64,000 nt of DNA from Nannochloris sp. 'desiccata' (Eukaryota; Chlorophyta; Trebouxiophyceae; Chlorellales; Chlorellaceae): positions 868,001 to 932,000 of the forward strand of contig JAGTXX020000003.1 in assembly GCA_019044685.2 (NCBI GenBank). The letters are read 5' to 3'. Shown here one piece after another: positions 45,784 to 57,069 of the stretch. Each line of letters begins with the position of its first letter. Within the stretch, counting starts at the first letter, position 1. The notes under the pieces were generated by a model. The model did no database searches. It saw only the letters and a list, made by a program, of their open reading frames with translations, and was not told where the DNA came from. The translations under genes and the position numbers were made by a program.

Positions 45784-48700
45784 TTATTTTTGAGTGCCAC
45801 CACCGTCTCGGCTGCTCTTCCCCAATTTAGATTTCAAAGCCACCAGCAGTGCTGGGTTGCGCTGCAACAGCTCCTGCATTTTCACTGGATCTTGTAACAG
45901 TGCTGCTATAGCTTCAGGATCATTCAATAAAGCAGCAGGATCATCGGACAAATGAGACGACCTGGGCTCTGAGATGGGGGCGGGCTTGGGCTTGGGCGCT
46001 GCTTTCGGTGCTGGCACAGCTCCTGGTGCTACAGCCACCTCTCCTTCTCCTTCTCCTTCTCCTATTCCCAAGTCTGCCCCGAGATCGGCATAAAGATCGA
46101 AATCAGCTGCTGGAGCTGAAGACGGAGCAATCACAGGAACTGCAGAAGGAAGCAGTGTCGGAGCAGCAACAACTGATGCACCTTGAGGGAGCACTGGCAA
46201 GGAAGGCACGTCTCCCTCCTTTTCAACTTTAATCTCCTCCATTTTAATTGCTGCTTCTTCCATCATAAGCGCCCCTTCTCCTTCTTTAACCTCTTCCCCA
46301 TTCCCAAGCTGTGGTGGAATACCAACCTTCTCCATAGCAGCGTCACCAGCTTCGTCGTCGCCTTCTTGGCCAGCTTCCATGTCTTCTCGTAAAGGACGCA
46401 CCGGCCTTGTCAGCGGTAAGTGCAATGTGTCTGCTACTGTAAAGTACTCATCTGGTAGGCAAGCTCTACGTATATACTTTCGAAGTACCATGGCAGCAGA
46501 TGCAGAGGTTTGTTGGACGGCACGGGCTCGGTAATTTTTCCAGAACATTCGGGTAACAGGGTCGAAAACACCGCTCGCTACGGCAAGATCACTGGCAGCG
46601 GCGGCTGCTGCGGCGGCTACACCTGCTGCAGTGGTACCGGTACGAGTACTATTTTCAGTTATATTTGCAGAAGTAGTACTTATAGGGTCAGGGACACCTT
46701 TCACCCATCGGTGTTCAGCGGCTCTTAAATCCACGCCAGCAGCAATTGCAGCAGCAATAGAACTTTTCGTTGCCGCAGCAAACCGAACGCTGGCCGGCTT
46801 ATGGTCCTGCTGCGCTACCATGGCATCTGCTTCCATGGTCAAACAAATCTCTTTCATAATATTTGACACGTCAGCATATGTTTCAGAATTTGAAGAATTT
46901 GACCCTTCATGCTGTGCCTGCTGTGATAATCCCCAATATCTGGTCGCAACCCATTGAGCTGCAGCTACTATATCAGACATCGCAGGATTTGGCCCAGGAT
47001 CCATTTTCTGAGTCGCCATGGCATGCAAAGCAGCGGCTGCACGACGCAAGGAATTTCTCCCAGGAACCGTCCCTGCGAGTAAACGTAATACACGGTGCGC
47101 AAGGGGAACGTTGACCCCCAAAGAAGAAAGAATTTCGAACAGTGTCGAGGCGATGATGGCACCTTGGTTGACATTGGGTGTGTCCTCCACTGCAGCGACT
47201 TCTGGTGGTGTTTGTGGATCTAGCATGTGTTCTGGGCTGCACAGAACGACGAGGCATTCGAGAGTCATGGTGCAAATGGCAGAAGCATCGGATGGATCGA
47301 TGGTGGGTGGGGGAGTCATGCCGGGGGTGGCGCCAAGAGGAAGGCCAGTCACCATGACGCCTACAGTTCACAAATAGTAAAAGATTTAGTCTACTTGGTA
47401 TATCAATTTTATGTATTAATATAATAACGTACTAGGGTAGAATACATGCTAGATACTAAGACATTAAAGGTAAAACAGAGAGATTGCACCACTAAAAAAG
47501 TGAAAAACAAACTTTTCTTTAAACTGTTTTTACTTACGGAGAATATGTGCCAAGGTGACGGGCCCAGTCGTGTCCAACAGCGCAGCTTTCAACGCAGGGC
47601 GATACACAAGCGGCACGAGTAACTCCAAGACTTTCCTTACATCATGTGCAGGTGTTTGTGAAGCAGCTCCAGATTCTAATGCAGCTACTATAGGCCTTAG
47701 AATAAATTCCCCCATGCCTCCTCCAAATCCCGCAGCCCTAGCCAACATTCGAGCAGCAGCAGCTCTTAATAGAGTCGGTTCAGCTTCAACACAGGCAGAG
47801 ATGAGCGAATTGAATGGACCCACGTTGTTTTCTATAGCTTTGGCAAAGGCGGTGCGGTAGGCACGGAAGGAAGGAAGTGGGTTGACATGCCGTCTGGTGC
47901 CGGGCGGGGGCCATTCCGCTGGTGAGAGGTCACCGAGAATACATGCTGCTGTGAAAATCTGACGCGGAGGCAAAGCAGGCACAGCATGCTGCGTACACCT
48001 TTTTGCATGTTTGCTTCCAAAGAGTATTAAAGGAAGCAGTGTAGGTGCCCAGGGGGTTTCTGAAGTAGATGTGGACGAAGACGATTCCATCCAGCAACGA
48101 AGTGCAGAGGTAAGATGATGTCGAGCTGTAAGTGCAGCAGCGCCACACGCAGCAGCATTCGCCTGCCCCATTAGCGCCAACAAACAATCTTCTTCGCTTG
48201 ATACCATAGCATGCGCTTCCAACAACGCTGTTGCACATGCTGTGCTACTTACCGGCACAGCGTCCCTCATATGCTGGAAAAATGCAGACGCCAGCGCAGC
48301 AGCAGAACTTAAAAATTCCAACGCAGCTTGTTTGTTACTCGCCGCACTAGCAGGATCAATTGCCGCTCCAGCTCTGCTCACCCATTGTCTATCAGCATTT
48401 GAGGCAGCTGTAGTTTCTCCAGCAGTTACCAGAGCACGCAGGACTAGGCGCTGACCGTCGTGGTACTGCATCTCATCAGCTGCACTACGACCACTAGAAA
48501 CACATTTCGCATTAGTATTAAGAGCACTAGAGCCATTAGTAGCATCAATTTCACCACTCGTGGGTTGCCATAACAGCATGGTTAAAAGCTTTAACGCCAT
48601 TTCTGTTCGATACTTTCTACGAGGGTTGTCCCAAAATTCTCGAATATCTGCCCAGTCTACATAGATGCTACTACTCCCCCCGTTGGTATCTTCCTCAATG

Positions 48701-51700
48701 TCGATGCACGTAGAAGAAGATGAAGAAAGGAAATTTTCGTGGCTGAGGGCTGCGAGCGGGGGTAAATCGGAAGAGAGCATAGTAAGAAGAGATTGTGCCG
48801 CACTTGTGCTGGTACTTTCACTGCTATTTGCAGTACTATTGAAAGTCGAAAGAGCTTCGAAACCTCCACACATACTCTCTACGGCGGTAAATACAACAGC
48901 AGCTCCAGGAACTGGACACCCGCAAAGGCCCTGTGTAGCCACTGGCAGCAGAGAAAGCAGGGCCGCAGCTGTAGGAGCAAGCAAGGAAACCACGTTGATT
49001 GAAGTGCATTCTTTTAAAACAGCGAGGAGAATGTCCGTGCAGATCTCTAAGCTGGGGAGAGAATCTAATACCTTGCCAAAAGCATCTCCATCGAACTCTT
49101 TTTCTTCTTTTGTTTCCTCCACCGGCACACGGATGCCTGCAGCTTCCAGCAACACATTACAGCGCTGTATCACTGCATCTCCAAGCTTGGGTAGCGCTCT
49201 AGTTGCGTCAAGGCATACTGCATGCACTGCAGGGATGCGGTGGGAGGGTCCTCCTGAAAGAAGCTGACCAAGTGTTGTAGCTGCTGAAGAAAATGTGGAA
49301 GAAGTGAAAGAGCAGGTGCAGAGATCTTCTACTGCAGCCACAGCCACAATTAGATGGGCTAAAGGTGCAATTGCACTGGCAAGTGCGATGTCAAGCGCTG
49401 CAGGTAAGCGCAGCACGCGTAGCAGCTCTGAAACCACTCCTGGTGTCCCCGCCAGCACTTTCAGACCAGGTGTACTACTAGTCAAAGCGCTTAAGAAAGT
49501 TCGTAAACCAAGTGCAAGCTGATTTGACATTGCTGCAGAGGAGGCAGCAGCAGTTGAAGCAGCGTCGCCACCTTCTTCCTCACTTCTCGCCTTGTGGGCA
49601 GCGGGAACCAACACCAATGCAGGAAGAAAATGTAGTACTCTTCGGGACGCCATCAATTCAATAAGCAATGGGTTGAGTATACTCGTCCTTTTAGAAGAAG
49701 AAACAAAATCTCCGATAGCAAGGTATTCACCCATGCTTGCTAAAGCTGCACCACATTTCCCTGCCAACGCTGCCCCTTCCTGGGACGGCATACTAGATCT
49801 TTTTGAAGGCAGATATTGGTTGGTCAGCTCTTCTGCGATGTTGGAGAAGATAGTAGCGTGTTCGTAAAAGCGTAGTACACGCATGAGGCGGGTTCCGAGT
49901 GTCGTCACGGTGCGTGGTTGTATTTGCATTAATATTGTCGCGAGAGAAGAGTAGATGCCAACATAGTGTCTTAGACGATTATCCCAATAGAGAGTGAATT
50001 TATGGAGGATGGCCACGTCTTCTGGCTCTCCCTTTCCTCCCTTACCTGCTGCAGGAGGGGATGGAGGAGGAGGAGCAGGTGGAGATCTAGCAATAGTGCC
50101 GCGACCACCGCGGTCGGCAGCAGCAGCAGGTGGAGATGGACGAGAAACAGGTGCTCGCAAAGGTGCTCTATGTTGCTGTCGTAAATCCTCCTTCTTCTTC
50201 TCAGGTTCTTCACCCTTTCTTATTCTACCTCCTCTATCCGGCTGCTTTTCTTCTCTTCTTCCTCTCTTTTCTTCTACAGCAGCAGCAGCAGCAGCTGGTG
50301 GTGGTGAATCATCCCGACGAGGACGCTTCTCTTTTATCTGTTCTTTCTGCTGCTTATCTCGACCACTGCGAGGCGCATCTCTATCTCTATCCCTTCCTCT
50401 TTTCTCTGACTCTCTGCCATAACCACCTCTAGATCGTTCTCTACTTCTATCTCTATCCTTACTACTTCCATGACGATGATGTCGGTGAGATTCCTTCTTC
50501 TTTTCTTCTTCTTCTTGTTGTTGTTCCTTTCCTTTAATTCGTCTATTACGCTCCTTTCTATCACCGTCTCCATGATCACGCTCTTTCCTTCTCCTATCTC
50601 CTTCCTCTTCAATGTATTCAGGCTCCCAGTCTCCGCCCAGAAAATCATCGACACTGCCACCATCACCACCGTCCCACCTGTCGTCATCTATATTATCATC
50701 ATTAATAAATTGCCGATGGTGTTGACCACCAACGCTGCCGCCATGGCTGTTACCGCCACGATAACTCCTTCCACCACCTCGGTTCTGTTGCCATTTATCG
50801 TCGCTGTTTCGAGCATTAGCATGGCCACGGTGATGCTGCTGGTGTTCATCTCCTCTATTATTGCTACCATCTCTCTTTTTCCTTTTACTACTGTTCCATC
50901 CGCGTTTCTCATCTCCAGCGCCGTCCACTTGAGGAATAATTTTTCTTGGTTTTTCTCCCTTTCCAGACGCTTCAGAACCCACCACTTTATCTCTTCTTTC
51001 TTCACGATGATGATCACGTTGATGACGATGGTGGTGTTTTTCCTCTTCTACGTGTATCTTTTTCACTGCTGGCGGAGCTGCCCATTGAACAAATGAAGGG
51101 CTCCACCAGCCTAGTAGTGCTTCGCACCCCGCACCCCCGTTGGTCAAGGCAAGCAGCAAACACGCCCCGGTAGCATGACGAAGTTGAGACCCTGGGGCCA
51201 TTGGCGAGGCTTTCAACACATCTGCTATAAGAAGTTGGCCATGCCGAGCAAGAAGAGCAGTTGCTGCGGAAGATCTGGTAGAAAGCAAAACCATCGCTGC
51301 TATGCCTGCTGTGCTACATTCTGAAACTGAAGTACTCGCAGCTAGAGGGATTGGAATCTCTGCTAGAAGGCCAGACCATCCCATTGCCATGTCTATTAAT
51401 TCAGAGTCATCGATAGAAAGACTTTTAAGCTCATCATCGTCGTCATCGAAAATGATGTTGCCGCCGCCATCGTCAATGCTTGCTAATTTTTCACAAATTG
51501 CATCTGCTGCTTTAATTGCTGCAGTAAACACTGCTGCAGGGACAGTACACTGTGAAATTTTCCGGTAGGAAGAGCCTACTTGACGCCAGAATTTGAGTAA
51601 ATTTTCTAAAGCAGGCCAGGCATCCTTGAGGAAAGAAATTTTAGTCATAGCAGTTGTGGAAGCTGCATTTTGTTCCTCTGGCAAGGACTCAACTATACCT

Positions 51701-52209
51701 TGAAACCTTGGAAGAGCCTCTTCAAGAGCTATAACTGGCGTTTCAGGGCGGGGAATGTACTGCGCAGCTGCCTCTGCGAGTGCCACGCCTAGTAAAGTTA
51801 TAGGGGCAGTTTGATACTGCCCACGGAGTAAAACGTGATCAGTAACAAAGGGCTGAATATGTACTGCAGCAACGCCTGCGGCGGGTTGCTGTAAGCCTTC
51901 ATAAAGGCATGCAAATCGGGCTGATCCACAGGCTCTGGTATCTCGGGCAAAGACATTGAGGAAAGCATGCCCACCGTCTGGCACGCTGCCAGGCATGGCA
52001 CCGACGGCAATTCCAGTCAAGCATACCGGAGCAGGGAACGTGATCTGCAAAGTGAGGACACAAAGACCATGTTGATATGAATATTTGCCACGCTTTTGTG
52101 TCTGTAAATTGGACCAGGAAAGAGTTTAACATACCTCATCAACGTTGTCTTCAAATTTTGTTTTTGTGATGATCTGCTGGAAAAGCGGAACCACTTCCTC
52201 TGCTTCCAT
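45784..52209 (-). CDS. VIRMA: Virilizer-like subunit of the m6A methyltransferase complex
   Basis: Three exons, 52209-52135, 52044-47538 and 47360-45784, give 2052 residues. Virilizer (VIRMA/KIAA1429, plant VIR) is the scaffold of the METTL3-METTL14-WTAP complex and guides m6A toward 3' regions. The N-terminus, after a short lead, follows the VIR_N pattern: ITFPAPVCLTGIAVGAMPGSVPDG, then FLNVFARDT and FVTDHVLLRGQYQTAPITLLGVA. A long Arg/Asp/Glu/His/Ser-rich region (about residues 390-690) resembles RS/RD domains of splicing partners. The remaining 1300 residues look like helical repeats rich in Ala and Leu. The C-terminal end is acidic and Pro-rich. The three conserved N-terminal strands and the length make VIRMA the best call, but most of the protein is low in diagnostic motifs. 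Confidence 0.75.
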
Positions 52210-52547
52210 TGTGAAATTATGATTGAAATGCAGCGATCGTCAGCATTTACTTTTATCAAAAATTGGCTGAGGCAGGGTTGTGTCCAAGCTTTAAAATGTT
52301 TTGGTTGATTATTTTCTTCAAAATAGGAGAGATATGCCGGTTACTAGCATTGGTCAATATTTTCTACATTATTTTGTAATGTCCGTCGTATCATCTACAG
52401 CATATCAACGCCGCATAGGTCATCGTTATACGTTGAAATGTCACCTTGAATCGAAAAAGTGATCTAGAATTTTGATTCCTCCTAGGAGTATACCTGGCTG
52501 TTTTCGCCCTCATTTCCGGAAGAGTGTAGCCGTATACACCGTCAATT
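52210..52547. promoter_or_regulatory. Divergent intergenic region, VIRMA / HECT ligase
   Basis: This 338-base gap lies between two outward-facing start codons and should contain both promoters. It is AT-rich on the VIRMA side and more mixed near 52440-52547. No TATA or repeat stands out. Confidence 0.45.
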
Positions 52548-55500
52548 ATGCAGAGTTTCACTGGAGATTTCTCTCGGGCCAAGAAAATCTCTCTGGCAGG
52601 CAAGAGTTCCAGTGCGGAGAGCCGTGAGCAAGTTCTAGAGAGAACCAGGCTGGAGAGAGAACGCCGGAAGCAGCAGAAACTTGAAACCCAGAGCGCAACA
52701 GTCATACAGGTCTGTAGAAACTTTTCACACCCCAAACGAAGCTTAAAACTCTCTTTTCGTCAATTTAATAAATAATTGCCGCTTTGCCGTCTATTTATTT
52801 TCCCGCACCCTTCTGATCTTGTTAAATCTTTCCCTCTCTCACACAGGCTGCATGGAGATCATATGCATCTCGTCAATACTCCAAACGGACCATCCGCGCT
52901 GCCTGGATGCAACGATATGCATCACAATTCCTCGATTGTGAGGATCCAGAAATCTTAGATAGTGAAGATGACGAGACGTCTGCCGACACTTTAACTCAAT
53001 CTTCAACCCGTCCTAGCATGTCGTTACTCCGAGAGTTCCTCTTCTTCGCTGATCCCCGATGTGAGGAAGACGTGCGGTTCCTTTCTTTGGTATGTAAAGC
53101 GGTGCTAGGTTCAAACATATCAAGCTCAGAACCGCCGGCACTCTGCAGCGAAGCAAAGGATGCTGTTAATCGAGATGTTATTTTATTACGTATAAAAAAG
53201 CTTGCGAGCTTGATTTTAGACTCGCTTACAGTGCATAGTCTTAGTTTACAGCACGAGTTGCAAAGTCCGCGCAGTGGGATACCAGCAGGGCAAAGAGCGG
53301 CATCAAGGCTCCCGGTGGCAGTGCCGTTGATCGAGGGTGCAATCCGCTTGGTAAGTAAAGAATCTTGGCAAGCTTGTCTCGGTAAAGAAGAAGGTAATAA
53401 CGCATTAATTACCATTGTAGCACATCTGATACACCATTCTCCTGGTTTGTTTGAGAAACTTGCGGTGATAGTTGCTGTAGGATGCCCTGCACCGTCTTCA
53501 CACACGACGACTACGGGAACGGCAGCAGCGGCGGGATCAGCAGCCAGTCCACGAGGCAGTGATAGCGGTAAGAGTGGTATCTCTTCAGCAGAGGCTCTGT
53601 GTACATCTTTTGTTGTGCATTATTTAATGGTTAAATCAAAACTAGAAGGCGTGATCAACTCTACAAAGTGTTCTTCTGAGCCTTTGGCATTGTTCTGTGT
53701 CCCCGTGCTTTCGCTGCGGTGCCCTTCTTTAGCTCCTGTGTTGCCAAAGCTCTGTGTCTCAGCTCTACGTAGCAAGAGAGCATTCTTTTCATGCGAACAG
53801 TTGGCACAGTGGCTGCCTGATAGTCTTACATCGCATGGCTCTGCAGGAGCTGCCGCGGCGTTGCTTGGCAATTTAGCAGAACTGCTACCAGCGACTTTTG
53901 TAGTCGGTGCCGGCAGCGGCGGTGGAAAAAGCAAGGCTTCTTTTCCTTTGGAGGAAGCCTGTTTAGGGTTTTTAACACTCGCTCCAAAGCTTTTATTACT
54001 ACTACCAACTCAATTTCTACCCAGTGGAAGTCAACAGGATGGTGTAATGTGGCAGGACCAAGCACAGCATGAAGAAGAAGATGATGATGCCAGCGATAAT
54101 GCTTTCATGGTAGCTCTCTTGGAAGCTGTTTCAAGCAGCTCAAATGCTTCTAAACCACCTCCCCGCTTACGTATACATAATTTAGATGAACCTTTGATGC
54201 CACAAATAGCTCAGCAATTAGATAGACTCTGCCATGGAGATGTCTTGGCTCCAATTTGCAAGGTTGCTCTCCCCGTGCCCTCTTCCCCCGCGGCGGCAAA
54301 CAGTGTCACTGGAGATGCTAGTACAGCATCCCAGAGTTATAATCCCCACATATTAGCTCGTCAGACGTGTCGCTATTTCGTACAACTTATGTACCTTCCT
54401 GGTCAAAGGAAGAAAGTATTACTTAATCTTTCTTTACGGGCTGAATTTGTACCACGCCTCTGGTCTAGTCACTTGGGCCCAGCCCATCAGGGATCGGACA
54501 GCGCTGTGTGGAGCGAACCTACAGAATACATTATAAGTTCAAGTACTGTTTCCAATGTTAGTAGTGGTCCTCCGTTGACTACATTGTACGATCCAGGTTG
54601 GATGCTTTCTTTATGGATATTCTCAGAAGCCACGTCAACTGCGATACAAGTCCTCGGGGATGAAGGACTGTACGAACGTGGCTTACCTCTTCCTTTAGTT
54701 GAATTATACTCTTTAGAACGGCCACGTGGGTTACTTTCTTTATTACGATCTGCTTTATGGCATGTATTGTGGCAAGAAGCAGCACCGATTCCAGACGGAT
54801 GGCCATCTGCAGCAGAGAAATTACGATCCCATGTATCTCGCTCAGTGGGTAGACTTATGGCGCAGCTTCATGAACGTAATGGAAGACGTCCTTTTGCCCC
54901 TCCAGAAGCATTCTACGCTGAAAATCTGCCTCCAGAACGCTTCCAGGCTGAAGTTTTGAGTGGGATGGCGTCGGGCCTTGACAATGAAGATTATGAAGGC
55001 TCTCGAGCGTGGACTTTACTTGCCCACGCCCCCTTTTTAGTGCCATTTTATGAACGTGCGAAAGTATTCCAGCATTTAGTCGCTACAGAACGAGTTCATT
55101 ATAGAAACAGAGAATTTATCAGTGGTCTCGGTCGAGCGGGGGGTGGGCCTGGAGGCCTCTCTCGCTTCGTTACTGTCCAACGTGGTCACCTTTTATCAGA
55201 TTCATATGAGGAACTTGGTAACGCACCTCCAGAGCATCTCCGGGGTCGAATAAGAATCCAATTTTTGAATGAAATGGGTATGGAAGAGGCTGGGGTTGAC
55301 GGTGGTGGTATCTTCAAAGAGTTTCTAGAAACTGTCATTAAGGAGGGATTTGACCCTGGAGCTGGATTCTTCTGTCAAACAACTGATAGGAGACTCTATC
55401 CCAACCCTCATGCTGTGCATGCTGTGCCTCAGGCGATGAAATATCTCGAATTTTTGGGTAAAATGGTGGGTAAAGCGTTGTGGGAAGGTATTTTATTGGA

Positions 55501-56251
55501 ACTGCCTTTGGCGCCTTTCTTCTTAAGAAAGGTCCGTGGCGCTCCATGTGATGTGGATGATTTACCTACCTTAGATCCGCAATTAGCACGCAGTTTGGCT
55601 TCTCTAAAAAACTATCCAGGGGATGATGTATCGGACTTGGGCCTTACTTTTTCTCTTACGGACCAAGTGTTGGGCCAACCGAAAGAGGTCGATTTAATTC
55701 CAAATGGCCACAATATAGCAGTCACAAGTTCAAATGCAGCGTTATTTGTACACAGAGTTGCTGATTATAAGTTAAATCAGCTATTACGTTCCCCTGTCGC
55801 TGCCTTCTTACGAGGTTTACACTCGTTAATTCCCCGAGCCTGGATCTCCATGTTCAACGACCGAGAGCTGCAAGAGCTAATTGGCGGTGTTGAAGGCGGT
55901 GCTGCTTTAGATATCACAGATTTACAACGGCATGTCATTTACGCTGGTGGTTATTCTGCAGATCATCCTGTTGTACATGGGTTGTGGCAGGCGTTGGAGG
56001 CGTTTACACCGCGGCAACAAGCAGATTTTTTAAAATTTGTGACATCATGCCCACGTCCGCCATTACTTGGGTTTGCGTACTTGGAGCCGCCATTGTGTAT
56101 ACAGATGGCGGTAGGGGATGAAGCGACAAACCGATTACCGACCGCCGCTACATGTATGAATTTACTAAAGCTACCGCCATACCCGGCACAGCAGTTGAAG
56201 GAGAAGTTGTTGTATGCTATAGAGTCTGGAGCTGGGTTTGAGTTGAGTTGA
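52548..56251 (+). CDS. HECT E3 ubiquitin ligase, UBE3B/UPL6-like
   Basis: Two exons, 52548-52709 and 52847-56251, give 1188 residues. HECT ligases take ubiquitin onto a cysteine and pass it to substrates. The N-terminus MQSFTGDFSRAKKISLAGK with basic RLERERRKQQK and an IQ-like motif (ATVIQAAWRSYASRQ) across the intron matches UBE3B/UBE3C and plant UPL6/7. The HECT domain begins near residue 830 (VQRGHLLSDSYEELG, then EAGVDGGGIFKEFLE) and ends with LPTAATCMNLLKLPPYP, giving the catalytic Cys1157, 32 residues from the end as usual. The middle (200-450) is Ser/Ala-rich and poorly conserved. An internal RFRF-free helical middle gives no other domain. Confidence 0.9.
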
Positions 56252-56434
56252 GTTGACTCAACTCCGGGGATGTGCGAGTTTGGTAGGTCAGCAAAGTTGC
56301 ATGCACATTGGGGATTATGTAGAAAAAAAAAATAGAAAAAAAAATAAAAAAACCCCAACAGGGTAACTTGAGGGATCGTGAGAAGCCACCATGGCGGCTT
56401 CAAGCCACCCCTATGTAGGAGAGTAAGAGAGCGG
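56252..56434. other. Convergent 3' region with A-rich tract
   Basis: Spacer between the HECT stop and the stop of the small minus-strand candidate. An A-rich tract (AAAAAAAAATAGAAAAAAAAATAAAA-like, 56322-56350) lies in it. GTTGAGTTGAGTTGACTCAACTC at 56240-56262 contains an inverted repeat that spans the HECT stop codon. Confidence 0.4.
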
Positions 56435-56734
56435 TTAGCCTATCCCAGTAGGCAAAAAGAGATTAGTACGGAGTTGTTTCTTTAGATAATAACGTGTAGA
56501 GCTTAATTTAGAGTTGTAATTATAGGTGTGTGTTTGAATAGACTTGAGGAAAGAGTTGACGGCTGAGTCAGTTAGGTTGCAGTCCGTTTTGAAAAACGTT
56601 CGAAGGGAGAGGGTGACGCATCCTGAGAGCATAAAGACAATGGGGTAGAGCTTTGGCCTCCAACCAAGAGATTGCAGGTGAAAAAAATATTGGGGAATTG
56701 TGTTTGTTTCTGGCGAGGGCTGCCTGAACAGCAT
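56435..56734 (-). CDS. Small single-helix protein, possibly B12D/NDUFA4-like
   Basis: An ATG-initiated frame of 99 residues. Residues 26-50 (GWRPKLYPIVFMLSGCVTLSL) follow the B12D/NDUFA4 pattern of a Trp/Arg-Pro motif entering a membrane helix (family style RPEVYPLFAA). Downstream RTFFKTDCNLT sits where the family has a post-helix polar segment, and YNYNSKLSSTRYYLKKQ near residue 70-86 resembles the family's late Tyr-Asn/Leu-Arg-Tyr-Leu segment. If right, it is a small mitochondrial inner-membrane protein linked to complex I or IV. The match is by eye and weak; a chance frame cannot be excluded. It faces away from the LCIB-like gene. Confidence 0.4.
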   Translation of the reverse strand: MLFRQPSPETNTIPQYFFHLQSLGWRPKLYPIVFMLSGCVTLSLRTFFKTDCNLTDSAVNSFLKSIQTHTYNYNSKLSSTRYYLKKQLRTNLFLPTGIG

Positions 56735-57069
56735 GTTCTCTCTGAGAGCTCTAGCAGTGCACTTTTTCTGCCTTACAAAAAATTGTGAAAATAAGACAAA
56801 TGTGCGTTTCTGGCATATGTAAAAAAATTCATAAAAGTGAATAGAGGACTACGCGTTGGCCAAACGCTGCAAGCTTTTGATTGGTGATTTGAAAATTTAA
56901 AAGGTCCAATCTGCGACTTTCTCTGCCCAATTGATTTGTTTACAGTCTTTTTCCCGACTGTAGCTGCATACACACTGTACAGCTACAAACAAGCTTGATA
57001 CTGTACAAAAAAATCCTACTACCCTTTCAACAAGCCATAAACCTCCAACCAAACTCATCAACCAGGGCC
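56735..57069. promoter_or_regulatory. Region upstream of the LCIB-like gene
   Basis: About 335 bases between the LCIB-like start codon and the small minus-strand candidate. If that candidate is real, this is a shared divergent promoter. The carbonic anhydrase family is CO2-regulated in Chlamydomonas, but no CO2-response element is recognisable here. Confidence 0.4.

Noticed and set aside
49994..51096. Long open frames antisense to the VIRMA low-complexity region
   Set aside because: Repetitive codons on one strand create open frames on the other. They have no domain content.
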